A stretch of 64,000 bases of DNA from Rhizocola hellebori (GTDB lineage: Bacteria > Actinomycetota > Actinomycetes > Mycobacteriales > Micromonosporaceae): NCBI RefSeq assembly GCF_016862955.1, contig NZ_BONY01000004.1, forward strand, positions 124,001 to 188,000, given 5' to 3'. Under the pieces are notes generated by a model that saw only the letters and a program-made list of their open reading frames with translations, searched no databases and was not told the DNA's origin. Both the position numbers and the translations under genes were made by a program. This document shows, one piece after another, positions 53,875 to 62,259 of the stretch. The number at the start of each line of letters is the position of its first letter. Positions within the stretch are counted from its first letter, which is position 1.

Positions 53875-54705
53875 ATGGAGGTTAATGAGGAGCTCAGAAC
53901 GCTCATGCGTTCGTGGCGGGCGCGCCTTACCTGCGACGGGATTCCCGGGCTCCGGTCGCAGAGGCCCAATCGCCGTGGCGACGATGTCAGCCAGGCCGAT
54001 ATGGCTTGGCTCACCGACGTCACTGAGGTCTGGTACGCCACACTGGAATCAGGCAAGTTGGCTACTTACAGCGATGAGTTTCTCGATCGAGTCGCGGGCG
54101 CTCTGCGGCTTAGCCATCACGAGCGAACCGTGCTGTATTACCTTGCCCTCGGCCGCGAGCCTCGACCCCGGCCGCAGCTGCCACAGCCTGCCTTGCAGTC
54201 GGTCAGCCCCGCCGTGCGTCAACTTCTCGATGCCCTGCCATGGCCCGCGTGCGTCGCCGATTCCAGTTTTGAGCTGCTGGCGAACAACCAAGCGTTGGAA
54301 GACTGGCTGCCGTACTTCCGCTGGGAACGCAACGTGATGGCGTGGGTGTTCAAGTATCCGGAAAGCCGGGTGCAGCTCATCGATTGGGAAACGGTGTGGG
54401 CACCGGTCATGCTGGCCCAGATGCGCGCCGCCAAGGCACGCATGCCGCAGAACGTGGCCCTTGGGCAGCTTGTCGACGAGTGCCTGGCAGCCAACGAATT
54501 TGCGCGAAATCTGTGGGACACCCAGCCGGAAGTTTCCATTCATCCGGATGGCGACGTGCGCCAGCTCTATCTTCCCTACTCCGAGGACAAGCCAACCAAG
54601 GTAGAGGTTGTCGCCTTGGCCCCCATGCGCAACGCGGACACGCGCGTCGTGATGTTCGTCCCTATCGATGGCTTCGTTCCGCCGCCACCGGCCGCGGGTT
54701 CGTAG
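53875..54705 (+). CDS. XRE-family regulator with MmyB-like C-terminal domain
   Basis: The 276-residue protein starts at ATG 53875. An HTH is at the N-terminus (VSQADMAWLTDVTEVWYATL, ESGKLATYSDEFLDRVAGAL), followed by LSHHERTVLYYLALGREPRP and a ligand-binding-like MmyB domain (ALPWPACVADSSFELLANNQ, NVMAWVFKYPESRVQLIDWE). These regulators are typical of actinomycete secondary metabolism and stress. The paralogue at 55077 shares the layout. It probably controls the divergent ATP-grasp/MFS unit. Confidence 0.8.
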   Translation: MEVNEELRTLMRSWRARLTCDGIPGLRSQRPNRRGDDVSQADMAWLTDVTEVWYATLESGKLATYSDEFLDRVAGALRLSHHERTVLYYLALGREPRPRPQLPQPALQSVSPAVRQLLDALPWPACVADSSFELLANNQALEDWLPYFRWERNVMAWVFKYPESRVQLIDWETVWAPVMLAQMRAAKARMPQNVALGQLVDECLAANEFARNLWDTQPEVSIHPDGDVRQLYLPYSEDKPTKVEVVALAPMRNADTRVVMFVPIDGFVPPPPAAGS

Positions 54706-55076
54706 GCTCAACTGCCACTTTGTCAACTGTTACTTTGTAGCTACTGCCCGCCAACTTCAGTATCCTCGGGGGTCTTGAGTTCCCGACTCAGATCAATCCG
54801 GTGAACCAAGGCGAACAGGAGCCACAATGGACGGACTTCATCATATGATCAAGGGGCAATTGACCGCTAGATAGGCTGGGCGTCGTGGGGCGCTGTGCGG
54901 CCACCCGGGGGGCGTTGTGATCGCACAACGCATGGGTGGCGGCAGGGCGAAATTCCACACCGTCTTTCAATGGACTTCAATCAAGGCTACGGGCGACCTG
55001 CCTACCAGGCGATCGCCCACTGTGTCCGTGCGCCGAGATCCGGCCGGAAATCCGCTAGCAACGGGGGAGAATTTCC
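54706..55076. other. Intergenic between two XRE genes
   Basis: No gene is supported; likely promoter region for the second regulator. Confidence 0.4.
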
Positions 55077-55919
55077 GTGATCACCATCGACCATCGACAG
55101 ACGACAAGGTCTAAACAGCTGCGCCGGCAGATGAGAAAGTGGCGCGAATCGTTGGACCGCAGCTCCATTGCTGGACTGGTCGGCAGCAAGAGGATCGTTA
55201 CCCAGGAAGAGGCGGCAGTGCTGTGCGGACGTGCCGTATCGCACTACGGAAACTTAGAACGCGGCAGGATCGACCTCAACTATTCCGACGAGGTTCTCGA
55301 CACTGTGGCGGACGTGCTGCAGCTCGGCGAGACATCTCGGCGAGTGCTGTATCTGCTTGCCACCGGGCGCGAACCCAAACCGGCCCCATATGCGGCAACG
55401 AGAGTGAACACCGCGGTGCAGGCCAAGCTGGCGTGCCAGCCATGGCCGGCCTACGTGCTGGACCCCCTATGGAACGTCGTGGAGTACAACGAGGGGACTC
55501 TGCAATGGTTCCCGCATGTCGCGACTGAGCCGAACGTGATGCGTGCCTTGACCTGCCTACCTCAGTTGCGCCGGCAGCTGTTGGACTGGAACGACATCTG
55601 GCTGCCGCGCGCTATCGCCCAGCTGAAAGGACAGCTCGCCTGGCCCGAGCATGATGAACGCCTGGACCAGCTGGTCGCTGACATCCTCAACCGCTGTCCG
55701 CAAGCACGGCACTGGATGTACCACGACGTCACGGTCTGGATGTACGAGGACGGCCAGGTACGGCGAATGATGGTGCCAGGAGCAGATCGTCCCACCACGG
55801 TCGTCCTGTCATCGGACACCCCGGCGAGCAATCCGGGAACTCGGCACGTCTCGATCGTGCCGGTGAGCGGCCACATCCCAGCCAGTTGCCAGGCTTACCT
55901 ACCTGCCGTAAAAAGGTAA
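55077..55919 (+). CDS. XRE-family regulator with MmyB-like domain, paralogue
   Basis: The 280-residue protein starts at GTG 55077 after GGGGGAGAA. HTH: VTQEEAAVLCGRAVSHYGNL, ERGRIDLNYSDEVLDTVADV; MmyB-like part: ACQPWPAYVLDPLWNVVEYN, NVMRALTCLPQLRRQLLDWN. It is clearly related to the 53875 protein (same order of motifs), so the two arose by duplication. Targets unknown. Confidence 0.8.
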   Translation: MITIDHRQTTRSKQLRRQMRKWRESLDRSSIAGLVGSKRIVTQEEAAVLCGRAVSHYGNLERGRIDLNYSDEVLDTVADVLQLGETSRRVLYLLATGREPKPAPYAATRVNTAVQAKLACQPWPAYVLDPLWNVVEYNEGTLQWFPHVATEPNVMRALTCLPQLRRQLLDWNDIWLPRAIAQLKGQLAWPEHDERLDQLVADILNRCPQARHWMYHDVTVWMYEDGQVRRMMVPGADRPTTVVLSSDTPASNPGTRHVSIVPVSGHIPASCQAYLPAVKR

Positions 55920-56467
55920 CTACATTGGCCGAGTTGAGTTTAGAATGTTTGAGCATGTTTCGAGCGGACCTCTAGCGCACGTGGTGATCGTCGACGTGTT
56001 TGTAACGGCGACGTAGTCCCGTCGGCCTGTCCAATATGGCCTCCATACCCATCGCCAGCGAGAGCGAGAGCGAGTGGGCATGCCGGCGAGGACGGATCCC
56101 GGCAACGCTTCGCGACAGTTCAGACACGCAGATTTGCAGCGCAACCGCCGGACAACATCGACAGGTAGTCCGCCGCACTCGCGATCCACATAAAGCACGG
56201 GCAGGTTGCCATGGCTCTGCCCGGTCCTTCCGGCGAAGGAAAGGCCGGACAGCAAGCCATGGCGCCGACACTGCACGAGGAGTGATTAGTTTGTCCGGGG
56301 CTCATTCGGGGGTAGCCGCCGCTTGCCACCAGCCAGCCCAAGTCCGCGACATGCCAGGTGCCTTGGGAAAGCTGCGGTACCAGAGCGGCATTAGTCAGCA
56401 ACGTCGCGGCTGCGTCGTACCTACCGCCCGTCCGCACACAGCACGTGTGGGATGAGGATGTGCGGCG
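55920..56467. other. Intergenic, possible decayed sequence
   Basis: Three minus-strand frames each stay open for about 100 codons, but none has a good start or recognisable sequence. Nothing can be supported. Confidence 0.4.
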
Positions 56468-56800
56468 ATGCCTAACGTCACGGGCGTCTACGAGTTGCAC
56501 ACTCACGATGGCGGCCACATCACACAGCCCAGCGCCGGCCAGCTCGCCGAGGCCATCATGGCGTTAGCCGCGCCGGACAACAGATACCTATATGTGCAGC
56601 CGGAACCAGACACCAACTGGTACGTCGAAGTAACCCTGCCCGATCCCGCCACCGCCGACGTGTTCAACGGTCCTTACGAAATCCACTTCCAGGACAACGA
56701 TGCCGACCCGGCAAGGTGGAGCGTCTACGGCGACGACCCGCAAGTCATCGCTACGCGCATACTAATCTGGGTCCAATCGATGATCAACGCGCGGCTATGA
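56468..56800 (+). CDS. Hypothetical 110-residue protein, Imm1-like at best
   Basis: ATG 56468 follows GAGGATG. The product is acidic and beta-rich (YLYVQPEPDTNWYVEVTLPD, GPYEIHFQDNDADPARWSVY) with a C-terminal helix. It faintly resembles small immunity proteins of the Imm1 type, but I cannot confirm that. It stands alone, ending before a terminator hairpin. Confidence 0.5.
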   Translation: MPNVTGVYELHTHDGGHITQPSAGQLAEAIMALAAPDNRYLYVQPEPDTNWYVEVTLPDPATADVFNGPYEIHFQDNDADPARWSVYGDDPQVIATRILIWVQSMINARL

Positions 56801-56871
56801 TGCGAACGTTCCGTTCCATGACACTTAAAGCACAGGCAATTTGCGTCACGGGTAGGTGCTCGGCGTTCCAA

Positions 56872-57165
56872 TCAGACGGGCCTCACCGCACCCGCGTGGG
56901 CGGGATACCGCTGCGGTGAGGCCCGATCGTTAGCGTTCACTGCGATGGTGCGCGGCGGGAGCCCACGGATGCCGCATAGCACATTTGCGCCAGCGACCTG
57001 TGGGCTCGTTTCAAGCCGCTCCTCGAGCAGGCGATTGCCTGCTGTGGTGATCCGCTGCACGTTGCGAACGTATTTGACGTCGCCGAATCCGCGGTCCGCT
57101 ACGCGGACGTCGACTGCCATCTCTTCGAGATGGCAGTCGAGAATTGTTACACGTTCACTGGGCAT
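56872..57165 (-). CDS. 97-residue ORF coupled to the coiled-coil gene, uncertain
   Basis: ATG at 57163-57165 shares its A with the TGA of the 719-residue gene (TGATG), indicating coupling. The product MPSERVTILDCHLEEMAVDV followed by RVADRGFGDVKYVRNVQRIT is plausible for 60 residues, but two strong hairpins lie in its first third and a terminator hairpin covers its end, so its coding status is doubtful; it may be a structured transcript end. Confidence 0.4.
   Translation of the reverse strand: MPSERVTILDCHLEEMAVDVRVADRGFGDVKYVRNVQRITTAGNRLLEERLETSPQVAGANVLCGIRGLPPRTIAVNANDRASPQRYPAHAGAVRPV
56878..56924. terminator. Strong hairpin, probable bidirectional terminator
   Basis: GGGCCTCACCGCA (56878-56890) and its exact complement TGCGGTGAGGCCC (56912-56924) form a 13-bp stem with a 21-base loop between the convergent genes. 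Confidence 0.65.
57094..57139. other. Tandem tight hairpins
   Basis: GTCCGC-TAC-GCGGAC (57094-57108) is followed after two bases by CGACTGCCATCTC-TTC-GAGATGGCAGTCG (57111-57139), a perfect 13-bp stem with a three-base loop. They lie about 30-70 bases after the stop of the 719-residue gene on the minus strand. No U-tract follows, so a plain terminator is not certain; they may attenuate or protect the transcript. Confidence 0.7.
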
Positions 57166-59324
57166 CACCCGGATCCGCTTGGAGCATGAGCGGTCGACTC
57201 GATCGCCGCCGCGGCCGGTCGCCGGATAGCGTCGTGCTGGCCGTTGACCGCCCGGTCGCCCAGCCAATCCAGCCTGGCTGAATCCTCACGCCACCCCGCG
57301 CCGACCGCCGCGGCAACCGTCTCCCGGCACCGATCTATGCGTTCGGCCGCGGACCCGGCGCCGAACACCGTCGAGATCACGTCGACGACGGCATGCCTAG
57401 GGTCCTGGCCGCTTTCGAGTCGACCCTCAATCACCGCAACCGCAAGCGCAGCCAGTAGGTCGCGGCTGGCCTCGTCGGTCTGCGCGTCCTGCTTAGCCTT
57501 ACCCGGCTCTGGTGCCGATATCGTGTGCACGCTATAGGTCGAGGCGACCAGCAGCCTCTTGCGCTCGAACGGCCGCTCGACACAGTTTGCATACCAGCTC
57601 GGGTGAGAATGCATAGCAGCGACCACCGTTGCGATGTCGCGCGCCACCGAGTACATGGCTTCCCGATCGTCTGCGCCCTCGGCCGCCCGTTGGCGCGCCC
57701 ACATTCCGATCGGCCGGACCTGCATGCGCGCACCTGTTTCCACGCCCACCCACTCCAGCATCTTTATCCCCAGCTCCATCAGCTGCTTGTCATGGTTCAG
57801 CTTCTGCGTCAGCCACTTCGGGATACGTGGACGCTGCAGCGCGCCGCGCTCACCGCGACGACGTCGATGAGTGTCGACTGTCACGGCGGGCACCCGCCTG
57901 ACGACCCAGCCTTCGAGGTTGTGTATCGGACTACGGCCGTTACGGAACAGGTCGTCGAGGACCGCATCCATGTCGTCATCGAAACAGTCGAGGCCGTCTT
58001 GGCACAGGTTGCCGGCGGACACGGCGTTCCTACGGCGCGCCCCCAGCGGGCGGGTCAGTCGGTGAAACACCACCGGTTGCAACAGCTCGTACGCTTCGTT
58101 CCGGAGTCGGCGACGTTCATCAACGGAGGCAGCGCTGAAGTGAGCGACAAGTTCGCCCTGCCGCGCCAGGTCTCGCACACTGGGCTGGGTGCCATCGACC
58201 TGCATCTGCGCTTTGTCGCTCAGCGCAGTCGTATGCACGTTGTGTGTGCCGCCGAAGATGCGTGTGCGTTGCACCATGAACTCCAAACTTGCCTTGCCTA
58301 CATCGTGTGTCTGGTGCAGCAGATGCGTGAGGACGATCAAATCCAGCGCGCCTTCTACGACGATCACGAGGTCGGAATCGGAAGCTACCAAACCGGCGGT
58401 GTCATGAACATTGAGGAACTTTCCGCAGCTGATGGATCCACCGAGCAGCGCTGACTTGGGGGTGATTGCCGAACTCGCAGCCGCGAGCGCTGCCGGAAGC
58501 TCGGCCCTCCTGTACGGAATTTGGTCTCCGCTTAAGATGAGGCCGCACCGCTCAAACGCCGCGGCCCTTTCTTGCTCCGCGGCATCGTCGGCGTCGCTGC
58601 GGATCTCGGGCATGCCACACCGAGCATCGGGTGGCAAGAACACCGGCAGATGGCTTCGATCCGATGCATTTGGGAGGATCTCGGCCGAGCCGGAACCCCC
58701 GTTGTGTTGCGTACCAATGTAGATGCCCGCGAGCTGAAAAATCGAATCTGATCCGCACGCAGCTGTCACCTGCTCAGCAGCCGGGGGAGGCGATACAACC
58801 GCCTGAGCCTCTGCCTCGTCTAGGATGTGTTGAGCTTGCGCATTTGCCTCCGACACTAGCCGACGGGCATCACGCTCGGCCTCCTGGCGGAGCCGTGCCT
58901 GCAGATCGGCGGCCTTTGCCAGCGCAGCGTCCTGATAGGCGTCAGCTTTATCGCGAATACGCTTGGCGTACCGCTCAGCCTCTTGCCGCACCCTGCGGGC
59001 GTAGAAATCCGCGGCGTCCCGGATGGCTGTTGCCATCAACGGGCTGTGGCGTACAGGCTTTGGAAGCAGCTCGATCAGTCTTGACCCGGAAAGGTCGACC
59101 TCGATGCCAGCCACCCTGAGCGCGTGTGATGTCGGGCAGACCAGCGTCGGTTGCATCTCCACTGGCAGTTCCTGCGCCGTCATCGGACTGCGCTTCTTGT
59201 GCTCACGCAGCTTTGCGCGAACTGCATCGTCGGACAACGACTGCTCAGTGGCGCCTAGGAAAAGATCGACCACCTCATCAAGCAACTCGCGGAGCGGCTC
59301 GTTGCCTGGATTGTTGACAGTCAT
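57165..59324 (-). CDS. Coiled-coil protein with sigma-region-like segment, sigma operon (719 residues)
   Basis: ATG 59322-59324 overlaps the sigma factor stop (ATGA). Residues about 95-180 are a long Ala/Arg/Glu coiled coil (FYARRVRQEAERYAKRIRDK; LRQEAERDARRLVSEANAQA), DivIVA/ATP-synthase-b-like. Around residues 475-530 a segment resembles sigma region 2 (FDDDMDAVLDDLFRNGRSPI, NLEGWVVRRVPAVTVDTHRR, RRGERGALQRPRIPKWL). The remainder is unassigned, with WYANCVERPFERKRLLV near the end. No signal peptide. It may partner or regulate the sigma factor made just before it. Confidence 0.65.
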   Translation of the reverse strand: MTVNNPGNEPLRELLDEVVDLFLGATEQSLSDDAVRAKLREHKKRSPMTAQELPVEMQPTLVCPTSHALRVAGIEVDLSGSRLIELLPKPVRHSPLMATAIRDAADFYARRVRQEAERYAKRIRDKADAYQDAALAKAADLQARLRQEAERDARRLVSEANAQAQHILDEAEAQAVVSPPPAAEQVTAACGSDSIFQLAGIYIGTQHNGGSGSAEILPNASDRSHLPVFLPPDARCGMPEIRSDADDAAEQERAAAFERCGLILSGDQIPYRRAELPAALAAASSAITPKSALLGGSISCGKFLNVHDTAGLVASDSDLVIVVEGALDLIVLTHLLHQTHDVGKASLEFMVQRTRIFGGTHNVHTTALSDKAQMQVDGTQPSVRDLARQGELVAHFSAASVDERRRLRNEAYELLQPVVFHRLTRPLGARRRNAVSAGNLCQDGLDCFDDDMDAVLDDLFRNGRSPIHNLEGWVVRRVPAVTVDTHRRRRGERGALQRPRIPKWLTQKLNHDKQLMELGIKMLEWVGVETGARMQVRPIGMWARQRAAEGADDREAMYSVARDIATVVAAMHSHPSWYANCVERPFERKRLLVASTYSVHTISAPEPGKAKQDAQTDEASRDLLAALAVAVIEGRLESGQDPRHAVVDVISTVFGAGSAAERIDRCRETVAAAVGAGWREDSARLDWLGDRAVNGQHDAIRRPAAAAIESTAHAPSGSG

Positions 59325-59920
59325 CCCCGTCCCTCCCGTCGTTCCTCAAGGCCAACCGAATCGTGATCGAGCAGCCAGGCTTCATGAAGCCGGGCTCTGG
59401 CCAGCGACAGCTGCTTGCGGATCGCCGCCTCGTTCTTCCTGAAGTTCTTACTCATCTCGTCCACAGTCATCCCGCCGAATACCAAACCGCGGATGACCTG
59501 GCCCATCGCTGGCGTCAAGACGTCCCACCGCGACAGAAGCCACTCCTTGAGCTCCACGAGCGCTAGACCCGAATCGTCCACGCCGACAAGCTCGTCGACC
59601 TCGCCCTCATCTTCCTGCAGCAGCACCTCCAGCCCACGCGTCGAATCCCGGAACAACGCGGCGATATGGCTTTTCACCGCCTTGCGGGCGTACGCCAACG
59701 GATGGCCGATGGTTTCCCAGCGCTTGTCCACATCGAGCATCGCGGCGGCGGTGACCTCCTCGGCCTCGGGCCAGGAGATCCCTCCGCGAGAGAAGGCGAA
59801 GGCCGCCAGCACGCGGTAATTTTCGAGGTAGAACGTGTCGAATGCTGCCTGCACTGCCTGTGACCTGACAGCGCGGGCAGTCTGGGTCACCGCGCTTTGT
59901 CCCGTGTTGGGCTGCGCCAC
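59321..59920 (-). CDS. ECF-like sigma-70 family RNA polymerase sigma factor
   Basis: The 199-residue protein has sigma region 2 features (FDTFYLENYRVLAAFAFSRG, WPEAEEVTAAAMLDVDKRWE, HPLAYARKAVKSHIAALFRD) and a region 4-like HTH (LTPAMGQVIRGLVFGGMTVD, EMSKNFRKNEAAIRKQLSLA). It directs RNA polymerase to a specific promoter set. The start at 59918-59920 is followed by a 25-residue N-terminal tail; alternatives inside are possible. It is the first gene of the operon with the 719-residue protein. No anti-sigma gene of classical type is seen. Confidence 0.75.
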   Translation of the reverse strand: MAQPNTGQSAVTQTARAVRSQAVQAAFDTFYLENYRVLAAFAFSRGGISWPEAEEVTAAAMLDVDKRWETIGHPLAYARKAVKSHIAALFRDSTRGLEVLLQEDEGEVDELVGVDDSGLALVELKEWLLSRWDVLTPAMGQVIRGLVFGGMTVDEMSKNFRKNEAAIRKQLSLARARLHEAWLLDHDSVGLEERREGRG

Positions 59921-59971
59921 ACCGGGACCTCCGATCGGTAGCTGGGCCTGTCACATAGGGAAGGTGCAGTT

Positions 59972-60001
59972 TTGGGGCCTCGTGTGAACACGAGACCCCA
60001 A
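59972..60001. terminator. Rho-independent-type hairpin
   Basis: TTGGGGCCTCGTG (59972-59984), loop TGAA, and CACGAGACCCCAA (59989-60001) pair with one mismatch, followed on the plus strand by GATTTTT. It immediately follows the small membrane protein gene on the minus strand and insulates it from the sigma operon. Confidence 0.75.
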
Positions 60002-60017
60002 GATTTTTCGGGCGAGA

Positions 60018-60200
60018 TCAGCGATCCAAGGTCAACACCCAGCCGACCAGCGTGGTCGCCATCGCCGCCACTGTCACAGTCACGCCCATCGAGTCCGTGA
60101 TCAGATAGGTGCCCACCGTCTGCGCAATCGCGGCGTTGATCAGACCGACCACAGTTCTGGCCGAGAACCGACGCCCCCCAGGTGCTAGGGTGATATTCAC
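60018..60200 (-). CDS. 60-residue small membrane protein
   Basis: GTG 60198-60200 has GGAGGAAG at good spacing. The product VNITLAPGGRRFSARTVVGL is followed by two hydrophobic stretches (INAAIAQTVGTYLITDSM; GVTVTVAAMATTLVGWVLTL). No family recognised. It is followed by a strong terminator, supporting its reality. Confidence 0.6.
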   Translation of the reverse strand: MNITLAPGGRRFSARTVVGLINAAIAQTVGTYLITDSMGVTVTVAAMATTLVGWVLTLDR

Positions 60201-60828
60201 GAACAACTTCCTCCTGCCTCACGGCCAGCCCAAGCACCGGCTCACTCAGGTAGGTGCGAGATACCGCGATCATGTGAACATTTGCAGGTCACCGCGGCGC
60301 AGAGTTGGCCTTGCTCGCCGAAGGTCATCCGCATCGTAGACAAGGCTAACGATCACACACGCTCCGGCTTGGCCAACCCATTCGTCGACACGGACGTCCA
60401 AAGCGGCCGCCCCGCCGAAAAATGATCAGAACGCGGCTCCCTGGCAGCTTCATCGACTAGTACGGTGTGCTGAAAGCCTGGCGTTTCCGTGTCAACACAC
60501 AGTGGGACGACACCGAGGGGAATCTCGCCCAGCACGGGGTTGTCAACCGGTCACACATGCCGCGGTTCGCCACGAAAATCCGGCAAGACCGCGCCATAGT
60601 GACGCACACGATCCTTCGAGCTCGCGGCGATCATCCTTCAGTGTTCATGAGCTGCTGGAGGTCAGTCCGATATCCCGCAAGTTCCATTTCTGCATATCTG
60701 GAACTCCTCTGTGTGACACCGGTTCATTCCATTCATTGAGGATTTTGGCGGGCTGACGTAACTTCGGATTTCTGAAGCGTTTCAAGAGGGGTGATCCCAG
60801 TGGCTGCGGTACCGGGCCACAAGATGGC
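60201..60828. other. Intergenic, nothing supported
   Basis: No ORF with both a ribosome site and plausible composition. Several short frames run through, but none resembles a known protein. Confidence 0.4.
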
Positions 60829-61075
60829 CCGACACCGCCAACCCACACCTGCTGATCAACCGGGAAACAGCACTGACCTTCGACCCGATCAGCACCTGCC
60901 TTCACCGCGCCTGCGACCCGCGGACTGCCTGCCAACCTCGATCGCTTGCGAGTTCATCGGCAACTCGAGGAAGCGATCGCCAGCAACGCGGACCCGCTGC
61001 ATCTGGCCGAGATGTTCGACGTCTGCGACAAGACCGCCGTAAAAAAAGCTACCAACGCACGCCATCTGCTTGGAT
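60829..61075 (+). pseudogene. C-terminal remnant of an actinobacterial tyrosine recombinase
   Basis: The plus strand encodes DTANPHLLINRETALTFDPI, STCLHRACDP, then after a frameshift near 60915 LPANLDRLRVHRQLEEAIAS, NADPLHLAEMFDVCDKTAVK and ATNARHLL. This matches the C-terminal part of a widespread XerD-like transposon recombinase (ANPHLLVN...R-DR-L-EA...ADPLHL...TA-KY). The catalytic domain is missing upstream. Confidence 0.6.
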
Positions 61076-61235
61076 CCACAGTAGAGCGGCACGCGTCCGG
61101 CTCCATCGGGGGCGAGGAGAAGCCAAACCGTACACCGCCGACGCGTAGGTACATATCTGGCTGGCTGATCAACCGATACCGTTCTCTGCCGACGTGCCAC
61201 ATGTTTTGACTGCCCATACGTTGAGGAGGCTGTCG

Positions 61236-62012
61236 GTGCATGGCATTGGCGCTCGGGTCGTGGCTGCATGCTTCGTAGCGTTAGCGACATTTGTTGGCTC
61301 CTGGTGGATGATCCAAGCTCAGGTCGGTTGGGGCCAAGACACGGCGCTCGGCGTCGCTGGGGCTGCGATGGCAGTGGTGCTATTTGTCCTTGGGTTCTGG
61401 GTTCTGCGCGGTTCCCGTGGATCAGTCGTCGAGACTGGAGATAGTGCTCGTGCAATGCCTGTAACGAATTTGAGTGGTCCAAGATTGACTCGATTTCCGA
61501 CCTCCGGTTTGGCCGGTGTGGCTTCCGTGGTTGTCGTGCTTGCTTGCGTAGTAGGAGCCTTTGCCGTTTGGAATTCAAAGATCCGGGGGAACGGGGAGAC
61601 GCTGGTGGCGGACCTTGCGGCGTCGGTAGAAGTAAATCGACCGCAAGCAAAGATAACTCTTGAGCGCATTACGCTCCGTCGGGCGCACGTTGAGTTTACG
61701 TTCATCGTGAAGAACCTCACGGAGTCCGATATTGTCGTTATGCACCGAGAACACTCTTGTGCGCTTCGGGATCAGGCGCATCGAGACCTTTGGCGGGGTA
61801 CCTGCATGAAGGATGCCGAGGGTTTCTTCCAAAATGACTCAATTCTTGGGCCGGGAGAGACCAGGACGTTGATCGCACAGGCTGATGTTGATGGCATTGA
61901 GGCTGCTAGATTTGCCTTTCTTGAAATCTCGGCAGATCTGGGCTTGTTCGCATCGACGCGGATTGAAATGCCTGAGGCGGAACTTCGGCCCGTGGGTGCG
62001 GTTCCTTCTTGA
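61236..62012 (+). CDS. Membrane protein with C-terminal extracellular domain
   Basis: GTG 61236 is preceded by GAGGAGG at six bases. The 258-residue protein has three hydrophobic helices (VVAACFVALATFVGSWWMIQ; LGVAGAAMAVVLFVLGFWVL; GVASVVVVLACVVGAFAVWN) and a beta-rich C-terminal domain (AKITLERITLRRAHVEFTFI, NDSILGPGETRTLIAQADVD). No family recognised. The larger frame to 61194 has no support. Confidence 0.65.
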   Translation: MHGIGARVVAACFVALATFVGSWWMIQAQVGWGQDTALGVAGAAMAVVLFVLGFWVLRGSRGSVVETGDSARAMPVTNLSGPRLTRFPTSGLAGVASVVVVLACVVGAFAVWNSKIRGNGETLVADLAASVEVNRPQAKITLERITLRRAHVEFTFIVKNLTESDIVVMHREHSCALRDQAHRDLWRGTCMKDAEGFFQNDSILGPGETRTLIAQADVDGIEAARFAFLEISADLGLFASTRIEMPEAELRPVGAVPS

Positions 62013-62174
62013 GGGATATCGGTCCCCGAGCCACACCAATCGACATATACGGATGCGTGACCGCCACGTCGTGAAGCTCGCCCGACACCATGATCACAAG
62101 CTGGAGCTCGCTCCAAAGGAACGCACCCGACCTGCACAAGGCACACGGGCTGACCTGAACCACTGACATGTAAA

Positions 62175-62252
62175 CTCACCCGGCGAGTCATCAGGAACCC
62201 ACGGGCCCATCAGCGCATACTGACCCCGACGGACCCGTGAGTTCCCGGTGAG
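62175..62252. terminator. Bidirectional terminator-like inverted repeat
   Basis: GGAACCCACGGGCCC (62194-62208) pairs with GGACCCGTGAGTTCC (62231-62245) with two mismatches, extended by CTCACCCGG and CCGGTGAG on the outside. It lies between convergent genes. Confidence 0.6.
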
Positions 62253-62259
62253 AATCCGT

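Noticed and set aside
56120-56518. 132-codon minus frame with several cysteines
   Set aside because: No ribosome site, no family, and competing frames on the same strand are equally open.
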